From assembly GCA_023525975.1 (NCBI GenBank), contig CM042022.1, forward strand, positions 191,001-255,000: a stretch of 64,000 nt of DNA, in the 5' to 3' direction. The notes below the pieces were generated by a model. That model had not been told where the DNA came from. It searched no databases and was given only the letters and a program-made list of their open reading frames with translations. The position numbers and the translations under genes were made by a program. Shown here in pieces: positions 24,087 through 36,044 of the stretch (position 1 is its first letter; the number at the start of each line of letters is the position of its first letter). The stretch comes from Smallanthus sonchifolius. Lineage: Eukaryota > Streptophyta > Magnoliopsida > Asterales > Asteraceae.

Positions 24087-24426
24087 AATAGTTTGAGAGA
24101 TTCAGACATCCCTAAATGTCTGGACTCAAACTGATTATGGGACCAACGCACGGATGTCAGTCTGGGTAGCCAACGCCAACGCTAGCACGGTAAGTAAGTC
24201 ATAAAGTAAATGCTCCTGCATAAGAATAGATACCTTAACTTAGAACAAATAGATGTTAATGCCACGACTGATTTGAAGAGTTTTGAACCCGAAAAGCAAT
24301 GTAAATTAGTAATCGCAAACCGGTCACTGTAATTAAGAATTTACCTTGCTCGTACTGTTCCAAACTATGATCTGAAGAAATGACATTGATGTATTCCCTT
24401 TTCATATCAGAAATTTCTAGAAAACT

Positions 24427-27400
24427 ATGGCAAGTAGAGGAAGAACTGCACGCCAAGGCGGCCATACGGGCCGAGTAGGTAGACCGCCAATGAACCAAAG
24501 ACAAGAGAAAGAAGAAAGCATGCACGTGAAATACACCGAGAGAGTGCATGACACTAATGTGACCCCACCGGGAGGTGACAATGAAGGGGCACTACGATTG
24601 GAACCCGAACTTAGGGATGCTATTGCTCGTGAGGTTGTACTGACACTAAAGAGCATATTGCCTGGTCTATTACCTGAGACACATAAAAGGAAAAGGGAAA
24701 ACGCATCTAAAGGAACTGGAAAGGGGAACTATATAGCTGAGGCTAAGAAGCCAAGAACTGAAAAATACGAAGCTTGTAAGAAATGTTTGAGGAAACACCA
24801 AGGCGTGTGCCTAGTTGATTCCACCGTCTGTTATAGGTGTGGGAAGGCGGGGCACTATTCTCGCGAATGTTTAAGAGACACTAAATGCCAAGGTTGTGGA
24901 CTATTTGGACACCTAACCAAGAATTGCAAGAGAACTAGACAATCTGGTTTGGGAAAAGAAAAGGAACAACAGAAGGCGAGGACTAGAGGCTACGCCCTGA
25001 CTGAAGAGGAAGCAAGGGGAAACCCTGATGTTGTGTCAGGTACATCCCTAGTTAATAACGAACATGCTGCTATTTTATTTGACTCGGGTGCTAGTAAAAG
25101 CTTTATATCAAATGCCTTTAGTCGAAAACTGAATTGCACTATCAACACAGTAGTAAAGGCCTTTAGTGTACAAACTGCCGTTGGTAAAAATTCGGCAGTA
25201 TTCCAAGTAACAGAGGATTGCATAATAGAAATAGAGGGTCATAAATTTCCTTCTAGATTATTCCTTCTCACCTTAGGAGGATTCGATATAGTATTGGGTA
25301 TGGATTGGCTAGCTGCCAACGAAGCTCAAATCATATGTAAACGTAAGAGGATACACCTCAAAGGTCCTAGCGGCAGTCCAATTACGGTTTATGGGGATTG
25401 GAATTGCACAATGCCGAACGTCATCTCGATGATTAAGGCCGAAAGTTACATGAGGCGCGGCTGCGAAGCTTATCTGGCATATGTTATAGATGATAGAATG
25501 AAAACGAAAGAACTCAAGAATGTACCCGTGGTGTGCAATTTTCCGGAAGTATTCCCTGAGGATCTACCTGGGTTGCCACCCGATCGGGAAATAGAATTTC
25601 AGATTGATTTACTGCCAGGAGCTGAGCCCGTTGCCAAAGCCCCCTACCGATTGGCTCCGTCAGAAATGAAGGAATTGATGTCCCAACTAGAGGAACTAAC
25701 CGAGAAAGGATTTATTAGGCCGAGCATCTCACCATGGGGCGCTCCGGTACTATTTGTAAAGAAGAAGGACGGCAGTATGCGCATGTGTATCGACTACCGC
25801 GAATTGAACAAGAGAACAGTAAAGAACAAATACCCACTGCCTAGAATAGACGACCTTTTTGATCAACTGCAAGGCGCGAGTTGGTTCTCAAAGATTGATC
25901 TCAGGTCGGGTTACCATCAATTGAAAGTAAGAGAGAAGGATGTACCGAAAACTGCGTTTCGTACACGTTACGGGCATTATGAATTTCTTGTGATGTCCTT
26001 CGGACTAACCAACGCACCAGCAGCATTTATGGATTTAATGAACAGAGTATGCCGACCCATGTTGGATCGATCAGTAATAGTTTTTATAGATGACATCCTC
26101 ATATATTCAAAGAATGAAGGTGATCACCACTGTCACCTAAGAGAAGTATTGGAGGTGCTAAAGCAGGAAAAGTTGTACGCAAAATTCTCCAAATGCGCGT
26201 TCTGGCTTAGGGAAGTCCAATTCCTAGGTCATGTAATAAACCCAAACGGCATCATGGTGGATCCTGCAAAGATCGAGACAGTAAAGGAATGGAACATCCC
26301 AAAGACACCAACAGAGATACGAAGCTTTCTAGGGTTGGCAGGCTACTATCGAAGGTTCATCCAAGATTTCTCAAGAATTGCCTCGCCGCTAACCAAACTG
26401 ACACGGAAGGAAGTAAAGTATGAATGGGGTCCAACCCAAAACAACGCGTTTGAGGAACTTAAGACACGATTAACTCAAGCTCCAGTATTAACACTACCTG
26501 AGGGAAATGAAGACTTAGTAGTTTACTCTGACGCTTCAGGGCAAGGTTTAGGGTGCGTACTCATGCAACGAGGAAAGGTAATTGCTTATGCATCGCGGCA
26601 ACTAAAGGTTCATGAAGTTAACTACCCAACACATGATCTAGAATTAGCAGCAGTAGTTTTCGCGTTGAAAATATGGAGACACTACTTGTATGGAGTTAAA
26701 TGCACCATCTACTCCGATCACAAAAGCTTGAAATACTTTTTCGAACAAAAGGAACTAAACATGAGGCAAAGAAGATGGTTAGAGCTACTGAAAGACTATG
26801 ACTGTGAGATATTGTACCATCCAGGCAAGGCAAACGTAGTGGCTGACGCTTTAAGTAGAAAGGAAGAATCGGCACCTATCCGGATCAAAGCGTGTCAGTT
26901 AATTATAACGCCAGACTTAATGGGTGAAATATCAAAGGCACAAGATGAAGCATTGTTAGAAAGAAATGTGAAACGGGAAAGAATAGTAGGACAACAAGGG
27001 AACTTAGATGCGAATGCATACGGAGTACGAACTAGGTTTGGCCGGATGTGGATACCTAAGATTGGTGAGCTTAGAGCCAAAATACTCGATGAGGCCCATA
27101 AGTCTCGCTATTCTATCCACCCCGGGACAAACAAAATGTATCAAGACTTGAAGAAAGAATACTGGTGGCCTGGCATGAAGAATGATGTGACAGAATACGT
27201 GAGCAAGTGCCTAACGTGTTCTCTAGTTAAGGCCGAGCACCAGAAACCATGCGGTAAAATGCAACCTTTACCAATACCGGAATGGAAGTGGGAAGAGATC
27301 ACAATGGACTTCATTACCAAGCTACCGCGAACAGCTAAAGGCAATGATACCATTTGGGTGATCGTCGACCGCTTGACAAAGAGTGCTCACTTCTTGCCAA

Positions 27401-28347
27401 TACGAGAAACTTCTTCTTCTGAAAAGCTAGCAGAAGTATTTATCAAGGAAATTGTGAGCAGACATGGTATGCCGCTGTCGATTGTGTCTGACAGGGATAC
27501 TAGATTCACGTCAAGGTTTTGGAAGAAATTCAATGAAGCAATGGGCACTAGACTGAACATCAGCACCGCTTACCACCCCCAAACCGATGGACAATCGGAA
27601 AGGACCATTCAGACCTTGGAGGACATGCTCCGGGCCTGTATCATTGACTTCGGTGGGAGTTGGGACAGCCATCTACCATTGGCAGAATTTTCATATAACA
27701 ACAGCTATCACTCGACTATTGGCATGCCGCCATTTGAAATGTTGTATGGGAGGAAATGTAGGACCCCGGTTTGTTGGGGGGAAATTGGACAGAAGGATTT
27801 TGCAAGTCTCGAAGTGGTCAAAGCTACTTCTGAGAAATTTGATCAAATCAAGGCTCGTATGAAAGCCGCAAAAGACAGACAGAAATCATACGCGGATAAG
27901 AGAAGGAGGGATTTAGAGTTTCAAGTAGGGGACATGGTACTGTTGAAAGTATCACCGTGGAAAGGAATCATTCGGTTCAGAAAGCGTGGCAAACTAAGTC
28001 CAAGGTTTGTCGGACCTTTCAAGATTGTAGCAAGAGTGGGTCAAGTTGCTTACAGACTCGACCTACCCGTCGAGCTTAGTGGAATACACCCTACGTTCCA
28101 CGTGTCGCACTTACGCAAGTGCCTAGCTGACGACACAGCTCACATACCTTACGACGAGATCGAAGTGGATAACAGTCTAAATTATGTAGAGGAACCAATA
28201 GCCATTCTTGACCGAGCTGAGAAACGATTACGCAATAAGTCGATTCCTTTAGTCAAAATACAATGGAAACACAGAAAGGGGTCCGAGGCTACTTGGGAGA
28301 AAGAAGACGAGATGAAGGAACTGTATCCCCAGTTGTTTAACGTGTAA
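24427..28347 (+). CDS. Element C Gag-Pol-like polyprotein lacking a capsid domain
   Basis: An intact 1306-residue frame. Residues 1-90 are polar with a short helix (ELRDAIAREVVLTLKSILPG), then KRKREN basic stretches. Three Cys clusters follow, the central one a CCHC knuckle CYRCGKAGHYSREC (135-148). Next come protease LFDSGA (217-222), reverse transcriptase with FIDD (553-556), RNase H (SDASGQG, THDLEL, SDHKSL, all catalytic acids present), integrase zinc site and D961, D1022, E1058, and a chromodomain-like tail ending EATWEKEDEMKELYPQLF. The Gag capsid segment of about 170 residues present in element A is missing with no frame damage. Pol looks active, so particle formation would need Gag from another element (inference). 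The start is the first Met after the leader. Confidence 0.93.
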   Translation: MASRGRTARQGGHTGRVGRPPMNQRQEKEESMHVKYTERVHDTNVTPPGGDNEGALRLEPELRDAIAREVVLTLKSILPGLLPETHKRKRENASKGTGKGNYIAEAKKPRTEKYEACKKCLRKHQGVCLVDSTVCYRCGKAGHYSRECLRDTKCQGCGLFGHLTKNCKRTRQSGLGKEKEQQKARTRGYALTEEEARGNPDVVSGTSLVNNEHAAILFDSGASKSFISNAFSRKLNCTINTVVKAFSVQTAVGKNSAVFQVTEDCIIEIEGHKFPSRLFLLTLGGFDIVLGMDWLAANEAQIICKRKRIHLKGPSGSPITVYGDWNCTMPNVISMIKAESYMRRGCEAYLAYVIDDRMKTKELKNVPVVCNFPEVFPEDLPGLPPDREIEFQIDLLPGAEPVAKAPYRLAPSEMKELMSQLEELTEKGFIRPSISPWGAPVLFVKKKDGSMRMCIDYRELNKRTVKNKYPLPRIDDLFDQLQGASWFSKIDLRSGYHQLKVREKDVPKTAFRTRYGHYEFLVMSFGLTNAPAAFMDLMNRVCRPMLDRSVIVFIDDILIYSKNEGDHHCHLREVLEVLKQEKLYAKFSKCAFWLREVQFLGHVINPNGIMVDPAKIETVKEWNIPKTPTEIRSFLGLAGYYRRFIQDFSRIASPLTKLTRKEVKYEWGPTQNNAFEELKTRLTQAPVLTLPEGNEDLVVYSDASGQGLGCVLMQRGKVIAYASRQLKVHEVNYPTHDLELAAVVFALKIWRHYLYGVKCTIYSDHKSLKYFFEQKELNMRQRRWLELLKDYDCEILYHPGKANVVADALSRKEESAPIRIKACQLIITPDLMGEISKAQDEALLERNVKRERIVGQQGNLDANAYGVRTRFGRMWIPKIGELRAKILDEAHKSRYSIHPGTNKMYQDLKKEYWWPGMKNDVTEYVSKCLTCSLVKAEHQKPCGKMQPLPIPEWKWEEITMDFITKLPRTAKGNDTIWVIVDRLTKSAHFLPIRETSSSEKLAEVFIKEIVSRHGMPLSIVSDRDTRFTSRFWKKFNEAMGTRLNISTAYHPQTDGQSERTIQTLEDMLRACIIDFGGSWDSHLPLAEFSYNNSYHSTIGMPPFEMLYGRKCRTPVCWGEIGQKDFASLEVVKATSEKFDQIKARMKAAKDRQKSYADKRRRDLEFQVGDMVLLKVSPWKGIIRFRKRGKLSPRFVGPFKIVARVGQVAYRLDLPVELSGIHPTFHVSHLRKCLADDTAHIPYDEIEVDNSLNYVEEPIAILDRAEKRLRNKSIPLVKIQWKHRKGSEATWEKEDEMKELYPQLFNV

Positions 28348-28371
28348 CAGGTTTCGAGGACGAAACCTCAT

Positions 28372-28386
28372 TAAGGAGGGTAGACT
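28372..28386 (+). promoter_or_regulatory. Element C polypurine tract
   Basis: TAAGGAGGGTAGACT directly before the 3' LTR, preceded by the inverted repeat GGTTTCGAGGACGAAACC. Confidence 0.85.
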
Positions 28387-30493
28387 TGTAACATCCCAAA
28401 TAATGACAAGACAAATAGAAAAGGGAAATAAAGTGGGCTTGGCCAAAATTTCGGCCCATGGGCCGAAAAGAAAAGGGGGAAACCCCATTACAAAACAGCA
28501 GCTTCAACCCAAACCCCTCTCATTTCATCTTCCTGCGCAAGAATACTAGAGAGAGAGAGAGAGAGAGCGATCGGCTTGTGAAGAAAACCGCAAGGAGAAG
28601 ACTCAAGGGCTCGGGAATCATCCGACTCCACCATTTCAACGCATAGCAACAGAAATCGGGCCTGTTGAGGTAAGCATCGCCTCTGATTATGAGTCTTTGC
28701 ATGTCTCGGGTTTAAATCAAATAAAGATACGATTTTTGCATACGAAACTTGAAACAAATCACGTATTTGAACTCAAGAACGATAAAGGAAGGTGTTTAAC
28801 GTAAAATGCTCAAGGTTTAATCGATTGGAAATAAGTTGGCTGGAGCAAGGTTCTGGTCAGGGAAGATGCAGACCCATGACTCGAAACTATAGTTTCGATA
28901 CATACAGACCCGTCGAAACTACTCTAGTTTCGATAGTCATGTTTGACTCGAAACTATCTAGTTTCGATAGCAGCCAATGACTCGAAACTACCATAGTTTC
29001 GATAGGAACTCAGGACTCGAAACTACCTAGTTTCGAGTGTCACCTTGAACCTAAACTAAGATTTTTCATAAGTTAATGACTCGAAACTACCATAGTTTCG
29101 ATAGGATCTCATGACTCGAAACTACCTAGTTTCGATAGAAGGATTATGACTCGAAACTACCTAGTTTCGAGTGTAAGACCATAGCTCGAAACTACCATAG
29201 TTTTGATGCGACCCACCTCCCGAAACTACTGAGTTCAAGCATAGTAATGTCTAGTGTCATCTAGGAGCACCATCTTATGTGTATGACTTTATTATACAGA
29301 TCGTGAGTGACATTAGTGAAGCCCAGTAGCCAGCTTAGTGTATTACAGAAACTACTCATCAGGTGAGTTCTATGTGCCCCTTCTATGTTATGTGCAAATG
29401 TTTTCAAATGTTTTGGGGCTGAGATGTATACACTAAGTGAATAAATGTTATGAATGTCAATGTGATCATATGTGTTATACAAGTATATATATATATACCT
29501 ATACATGAAAGAGAAATTATGAATAAAGAATGAAAAGCATGATTATCAAGAATGAATGAAAGTATAACACAATATGAAAGAATGAAATCCTGCTTTATAT
29601 CCATGTATATATTGCTTGCCAAGTACAGAAAATGTTATGGACGCTTCGATGATAACGGCTACTTCGGTAGACGGACGACCATGTGACTATTTTATAACCG
29701 GGACAAGTGCGCTCCTTCATCGGCTAGGACGTACGAATGCCATTAATGGACGGTCGAAGCAATTGGCATATTATAGTAGAACGGTTGTATAAATAATAGT
29801 CGCATGGGAAACGGATACCTTCGGGTAGACGGGCGAATTACGGCCTACGACGGTAGGACGGTTGTAAGTCATGACGGACGGACAAAGATTGCCGGACGGT
29901 TGTAAGAATAAAATGACGGACGGCACTAGTTGCCGGACGGTTGTAAGTATAGGTGGGCCATGACGATGGACCACGGCGATTGTCTTTGTGACATTCGTAA
30001 GCAAATGACGGGTTGATCACCCTTATATAGTATGACCCATGAAATTAAAGAAAGAAAGAAAAGAAAGAAAAGGATGAATATATATATATATATATATGAA
30101 ATCACAAAAATACAGAAAAGAGAGATGAAAACAAAGACAAAAGTTATGAATACGTATTTATATGAATGACTATACAGTAATGCATACTTATAAAGTAAAG
30201 AATAGAATGTTTATATCAAATTGCATTAAACTAGAACTCACCAGCGTTAGCTGACTTTTAGTATACATTTCAGGTAAAGGAAGAAAAGGTCGTGCGATGG
30301 CGTGAAGGTTACCCGGCACAAGACTGACATCCCACTTTTGTTTGTTAAGACAATGTTGTGTTTTTAATTGTTAAGACTTCCGCTGTTATGTAATGTAATT
30401 GAATGATGAATGTTTTAAATTTAAGTTCAGTATTTATGGCTATGTTTATGAGTAAATCCAACAAGTGAGGTCACCCGGGAAAGGGGCCTTACA
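28387..30493 (+). repeat. Element C 3' LTR
   Basis: 2107 bp, nearly identical to the 5' LTR, with the same palindrome array (28875-29235). It is followed by target duplication ttgtc (30494-30498). Confidence 0.95.
28875..29235. repeat. Palindrome array in C 3' LTR
   Basis: The same ten-unit TCGAAACTA/TAGTTTCGA array. The unit at 29079 has the regular CGAAAC arm where the 5' copy has CAAAAC. Confidence 0.85.
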
Positions 30494-30785
30494 TTGTCAA
30501 AGTCTTAAACCTTAACGAGACTTTGGATAGACTTACAAAGTCTAGGGGGTTTTATAAAATATTTTAAAACATTGAAGAATTTCATATAAAAGAATATTGA
30601 TGGAAATATAAGGTAAAGTCTTAGAATTTTGAGGATTTGTAAGATTTGTGTTAAAGATTTAGAATTTGACAAATAAACACATAAGTTCCTAATCATGCAA
30701 GACTAAAAGAGGGTCCTAAAGTTATAGTCTAGGTTAAAGATTTCTAATAACCTAAATCCCTATAACCAAGGCTCTGATACCAATC
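30494..30785 (-). other. Element A leader, PBS-proximal part with primer site
   Basis: This continues the A leader after C. The tRNA-Met primer site is on the minus strand at 30783-30770 (TGGTATCAGAGCC), next to the 5' LTR. A block AGTTATAGTCTAGGT...AATAACCT is shared with the leaders of D and E. Confidence 0.85.
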
Positions 30786-33700
30786 TGTCACACCCCGACC
30801 GGGCGGCGGAACACGTCGGAGTATGACCCGAGTTGTAACCAGATTGCTCGTAGCACTTGGAACTATTAAAATTTCATAATTTTATTCAATAAAATTAAAA
30901 GTGCCTCAAAGGCTACAAGTAGTTCAAATAAACAAGACAAAACATAGTTCCAAACAAGATAAAATCAGATTTCAAGTTTCTAAGTCCAAGCCTAAGTGTT
31001 GAACATAAATCAAGCGTTGCTTGAACTTGGTGCACCTGAAACATGTTTAAAATAAGAGTTATCAACAAAATGAATTGTTGGTGAGCAATCATGGTAGATA
31101 TAGATATAATATAGTTGAGATAAAAGTACAAATTCCATGCTAAGACAAGTTGTACATTAGAGTCTTATTGTATATACACACAGTCCAAATTAAATCTTCC
31201 TTTTAAGATTTATCCAATTCAGATTGTCCAACATATAGTTAACAGTTTTTCAGTATCAGAATTCATTACATGCATCCTGGATCAAAGAAATGCATGGGGT
31301 AGCTAACCCACATGGTACCACTAATTCCATTCCTAGGCTGTAGAAACAGTTAATAATATGAGCTAGTGTAATCAACAAATAAGCCACATAATGCAATTAA
31401 ACAAGTCTAACATATGGGAATTTGTTTCAAGTTGTGAGATTTGTCAATTGTGTAAGTGTGGTTAAATAGAAACATGTTTCACCCCAAAAGTGGTAAAATG
31501 TATAAAGAGGGGCATGAAAACTCACCTGGTTTGTAAGTAGTTTCCAAGCTAAGTTTGATCCAAAGATATAATCCAAAGTAGGTCACAATTAACCTATTAT
31601 AGTTGTAGTTTAGTCATTTAGTTTAAAGGAAATAAGCTAAGGTTCGTTCGTGTTCTCGAATTTGGGAAATTAGGGTTTTGGAAAGTTTAAGGTTTGAAAT
31701 GTAATTTGGTTATAGTTTAAGGTGTGTAAGTATTTAAATTACTAAATGATTATGTTTAGTAATTTAAATATAATTTCTGATTTTATAAAATATTTTAAGA
31801 GATTATTTAATTAATTACTTATTTAGTAATTTAGTTAATAAATGTGTTTAATTAACTAAATATGTCAAAAAGATAGTAAAAATATAAATATAATTTAAAT
31901 TATAAATTATATAAATATTTTCTTTTAATAAGTAAATTTTTATAAAATTTACTTATTTTTAGTTTAATTAAATCAATAATTTCATTGATTTAATTACAAA
32001 ACAAAATTAGTGAAAATTAGTAAAAATGTCTAAAAGTTCCAGAAACTTAATATTTTGTTAAAAATATATAAATTAAGTTTATGTAATTTTTGTAAAATTT
32101 TTGGAATAGATTTACTAATTTTAAATAAATAATCCAAGTTTTAAATTTAGACTTTTAAATAATTAATTTTATAAACTCAGAAAGTTTTCTGTTTTTATTT
32201 TATAAAACAGTAGAGAATTTTATTACAAAAATTTGGACTATTTATTTGTACATTTTCAAGTTGTAAATAAAAAGTTATGAATTTTTAAAGATTAAAGATT
32301 TAATTAATAAAAATCAAAAATAGGAAAATGTTGAAAAATGGGCGAACCGGCCACAAAGGCGGATCGAACCTGGGCTACTTGGCTCAGCGGCAGTGCACCT
32401 GACCGTTGGGCCAAGTGGCTAACCTGGTTATAAGTGCATTTGGGTTATATTTAACCCGGATCTTGGGTCCGGTTTGTGTTCGTTTAAGCCAAAAAGGTTC
32501 ACGGGTGAGGGCCTTAGCCGGGCTCAAACCCGTGACCTCTCGCTCGTAATACGCGCACCCGGCCATCTCGGCCAAGTGACTAACCCGTAAACAAACGGAG
32601 AGAGGTTCCTTTTAACAACGTTTTCGAATTTAAAATCCCAAATCCGTTTGAACGCAAGAACCCTAATCTGAGTTTGTTCGAATTCGACGAATCCGTATAA
32701 TAGGAACTCAATTAACCATAGGGCTTTTGTTATACGTTCAATTCCGAGTTTAATGACGTATCAAATTACCTGTAAGATCAACTGATCGAAGTTCTGGACT
32801 CGATGTTCAGTTCGTCTGAACTGAGATTCCGAGAGAGAGAATTAGAGGGTGTTAGGAGTTGTGATTTGTTTCAAATGGACGCATTAGGTGTCGTCGAGGT
32901 TTCTATAACATCAATTCGTCAATTAATGCGTGAATTATTGAGTTTTGATTACGGGTTTAAGACGGTTTAAAGTTTTAGCCGTTTTCAACTGTTACGAGTT
33001 CAATTCCTCGAATTAACATCATACTCGTTTAATGATAATAAACGAATAGCAGTTACAAGTTTTCGAATTCGAATCCTTAAAACGCGTTTTCGAATAATCA
33101 GAACCCAAAACCGGGTTCCCCTTGTTTCGAACCCACGATCCCTTTTGGGTGGGTTTTAAAACAGAAAATTACAACTTTGGTCCCTGAGGTTTGTTAAGTT
33201 GACTCCGGTCAACTTAAACTTGAAAATAAGTTTGAGGAAAGGCAGTTTAGCCCTTGTAGTTAAGTTTTAACCAAAAACTAAGTTAGTTAGGTTATATAGG
33301 GTTTTTAGTTAATTAATTTGATATATTTGATATTTAAATGTATAAATTACATTTAAATTATAAAAGAATTGTTTATTTCTATAAAAATGATATAAAATGA
33401 CATATTTTTATAAAACTTTATTTTAAAAATATTTATTTAATTAAACTTTATTTATTTGATTTATTTAGGAATAAATCTTATTATTTCTTAAAAATTCATA
33501 ATAATTTTATAAAAATCATTTTTTTAATTTATATAATTTGTGTTTTAATTGAATAAGACACAATTAAGATTTTTTCCAAATTAATTAAGTATAATTTTTT
33601 TTTTTTTTTTTTACACTTAGATAATTTATGAGATTTATTTTATATAGTTTAGGGACTTTATTCAAATACCATGAATATTAGCCCTAATACATAGTTTGAG

Positions 33701-33805
33701 TAATTCATTTAAGAATTTTTACATATTATTAAATATGGATAATTAGGGTTTACAATAAATGCCAATTGGCCGGAAATTGTAAACGGAAAAAGTACAGATA
33801 TTACA
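30786..33805 (-). repeat. Element A 5' LTR
   Basis: 3020 bp, the partner of 14093-17114. The tRNA-like modules recur near 32357-32420 and 32513-32586 on the minus strand. Differences from the 3' LTR include the poly-T length near 33596. Confidence 0.93.
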
Positions 33806-35854
33806 GAACCTCTCTCAAGTACCAATTTCACTCAGTCGTGCTCACATTTCTCAAACTGAAGCTGCGACCGCCGACCCTCAGTTCGAACGCGAACTCCTTC
33901 GATCCGATATTATTTCAGGTAATCTCGATGGCCAAAAGACTCGGAATCTCACATAGATCGAAAGCCCTCTGTTTAATTTCATTAACAGAGGGCTAATCGA
34001 TGTGCATTTGGTGGATTTGGGTTCTAGGGTTCATGAGGGATTGGGGACAAAACGGGTTTCTGTTTAAAAATTTCTTTTTCGGTTATAATCACAGCGAACC
34101 CGTAGCCGGTGTGGTTTGTGTGTGTGTGCAGTAGTGACCCGGGGCTGGTCGCGTGTTCGATCCGACCAAGCCCGATATTTTTTTTCATTCTTTTTTTTTT
34201 ATGCTTAATTAATCAGAGTTAAAATTTCTAATAATTTTTATAAATTATTTTAGACTTTTATAAACTCAAAAATCAATTTTATTTACACTTTTAATTTCTG
34301 GAGTTATTTTAATTTATTTAAACGTAGCTAAACCTTATAAAGAATTAATTTTAAATAATAGTTTAAAAAAAATCAGAAAAGTTTATAGATTTATTTAAAA
34401 TCAGAAACTTATAAATTTATAAATTTATACACTTTATAAAATTTATATAAACATAAATCTATTTATTTATATAAAAGGAGAGAAATAATTATACTTTATT
34501 TATTTCCTAAATAATTATAAAGTTATAAACTTTATAAAAACTAAATTAAAACTTTAAACATTTATGAACTTGTAAAACTTTATTTAAACACTTATAAACT
34601 TATAAATTAATAGAAACTCTATTTAAAACCCATTAAACTTATGGTTTTCTTTTTAGACTTTAAAAATGTTTATAAACTTATAAGTGTTATTTAAACGTAT
34701 TTATATTACGAATTAATTTGTATTATAAATACTTAATACTTAGAAACTTAATCGAATCTCAAATGATTTATGTTGATTAAATAAGTAATTATTCTTGTAA
34801 ATTATTTATTTCTAAATACTTAGAAAACTATTTTGATTATTCTTACCTAACTTGTATAATCAATAATTGTGAAACTTTTAAATAATTATTTTAATTAATA
34901 ATTATTCTAATCTATAAATCTATTAAACTTTGACATACAAGTCTTGTATCATTCCTTCAAAACCTTTATTATAAACCTGATTTAAATTTCATAAACACAA
35001 ATCATTTCCGTCATCCATTTGGAACCCTAGTCGAAATCTTGAAATCCTAGATCGTTTTCCATATACTTATAGGATCATACTTGATATCTTATGCTTGTAT
35101 TCTTAGGCTTATTGTGAGGTATTCTTCCTCTCAATCTTGCTACACTTACTCTTTTCGGATACTCTTCATCAATTCAAGTGAGTATACTTAGCCCCTTTTC
35201 CTTTCTATACTTTTGGGGTGAAACATGTTCAAAAACATTAAACTTATACAATTCTTGTACAACTATGACTAGATGCTTATTCTTATGTTAAACTTGAGAC
35301 TTGTATGCTTATATTAAACTTAAAACTAGCATATTCATTAACTTTGATCAAGCCTATGGTAACAAATATAGATCTATTGTATTTGACCAATCCACCTTGA
35401 TTGATTGACCCCTTCGGGGGGGGGGGGGGCTTGGTGATTGTTACTGAATTAAACTTTAAACTTGAGACTTATAATTGGAGGGTTGAAGTGCACAATGTTT
35501 AAGATACTTGTTTCTCATACTTACATTATAGAATGCATATATCATAGTGAATTGTAATTCTTTTCAAATCCTTATTAAACTGTGTCAAAACCTTTGTATC
35601 TCACAAACTATTTTGTAGTTGACAGATTCTTTGACATGTTTCAGGTTCTACAACATGAGACTTTGTCGTGATCACATAGGATGTTTTGGACCTAGACTAC
35701 TTATTAAATAAACGTTGTATACTTGTTATTTCCTTTGTATTAAACCTTTGAATCTATTTATTAATGAAATATTGAAACTTTAATAGTCAACCTTGTGCTA
35801 TTGAACAACCGCGTCCGCCCCGACGTATAATCCGCTATCGGTTGGGGTGTGACA
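33806..35854 (+). repeat. Right part of solo LTR B
   Basis: This resumes the interrupted LTR after A's duplication (33806-33810). It holds a degenerate tRNA-like stretch (34101-34174, box B GTGTTCGATCC), a poly-G run at 35418-35429 and the 3' LTR end GGGGTGTGACA. No coding was found. Confidence 0.8.
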
Positions 35855-36044
35855 GGTCAAATGGCCGCATGTTGTCCTGTTCCGTTCTCGTGGTAAAGCA
35901 AGGGAGGGGCATTCACCAGTTAGGTTTGGTTACGGTCTCATGTATGAACATATTATTTGTAAGCCTAGCTAGCATACAAATGGATCAACAATACTTGTTT
36001 TGTTTATCATATGCGCTTAGAATTATTTACATGGAAACTTATCA
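35855..36044. other. Repeat-like DNA right of the solo LTR
   Basis: The continuation of 11972-13431. No coding signal. Confidence 0.35.

Larger units (their letters stand above)
21969..30493 (+). mobile_element. Ty3/gypsy chromovirus 'C', complete, youngest layer
   Basis: A full LTR retrotransposon of 8.5 kb. LTRs are at 21969-24071 and 28387-30493. The tRNA-Met primer site is at 24075, one intact 1306-codon frame runs 24427-28347, and the purine tract lies at 28372-28386. Target duplications are ttgtc. By eye the LTRs differ by two substitutions (22422 T versus 28842 G; 22663 A versus 29083 G) plus GA and TA repeat-length changes in 2.1 kb, so transposition was very recent. The frame has all Pol domains but no recognisable capsid domain. 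Confidence 0.95.
14093..33805 (-). mobile_element. Ty3/gypsy chromovirus 'A', complete, interrupted by element C
   Basis: This is a full LTR retrotransposon on the minus strand. LTR copies lie at 14093-17114 and 30786-33805, with the 5-bp duplication gaacc at 14088-14092 and 33806-33810. The primer-binding site, complementary to tRNA-Met, lies beside the right (5') LTR. The purine tract lies beside the left (3') LTR. Gag-Pol runs 21656-17148. Without element C the length is about 11.2 kb. By eye the two LTRs differ at about seven substitutions in 3.0 kb, for example at 14477 versus the paired base near 31170, so insertion was recent. The C-terminal chromodomain-like end places it with the Tekay/Del-like chromoviruses. 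Confidence 0.93.
13432..35854 (+). mobile_element. Solo LTR, family B, interrupted by element A
   Basis: An LTR begins TGTAATATCC at 13432 and ends GGGGTGTGACA at 35854. It is flanked by the 5-bp duplication ggtca (13427-13431 and 35855-35859). Its sequence is 13432-14092 plus 33811-35854, about 2.7 kb, after element A and one copy of A's target duplication are removed. No internal region, primer site or second LTR is present, so this is a solo LTR left by LTR-LTR recombination. The 3' part matches the reverse complement of the element E LTR (CGGATTATACGTC and GTTGTTCAA), so B and E are one family. A TATA-like CTATATATA lies at 14049. Confidence 0.85.

Noticed and set aside
24427..28347. Endogenous pararetrovirus (caulimovirus-like)
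   Set aside because: Integrase, LTRs, a primer site and 5-bp target duplications show an LTR retrotransposon. No movement protein was seen.
35413..35430. Poly-G run as a G-quadruplex regulatory site
   Set aside because: A single homopolymer inside a solo LTR. More likely replication slippage or an assembly-sensitive tract.
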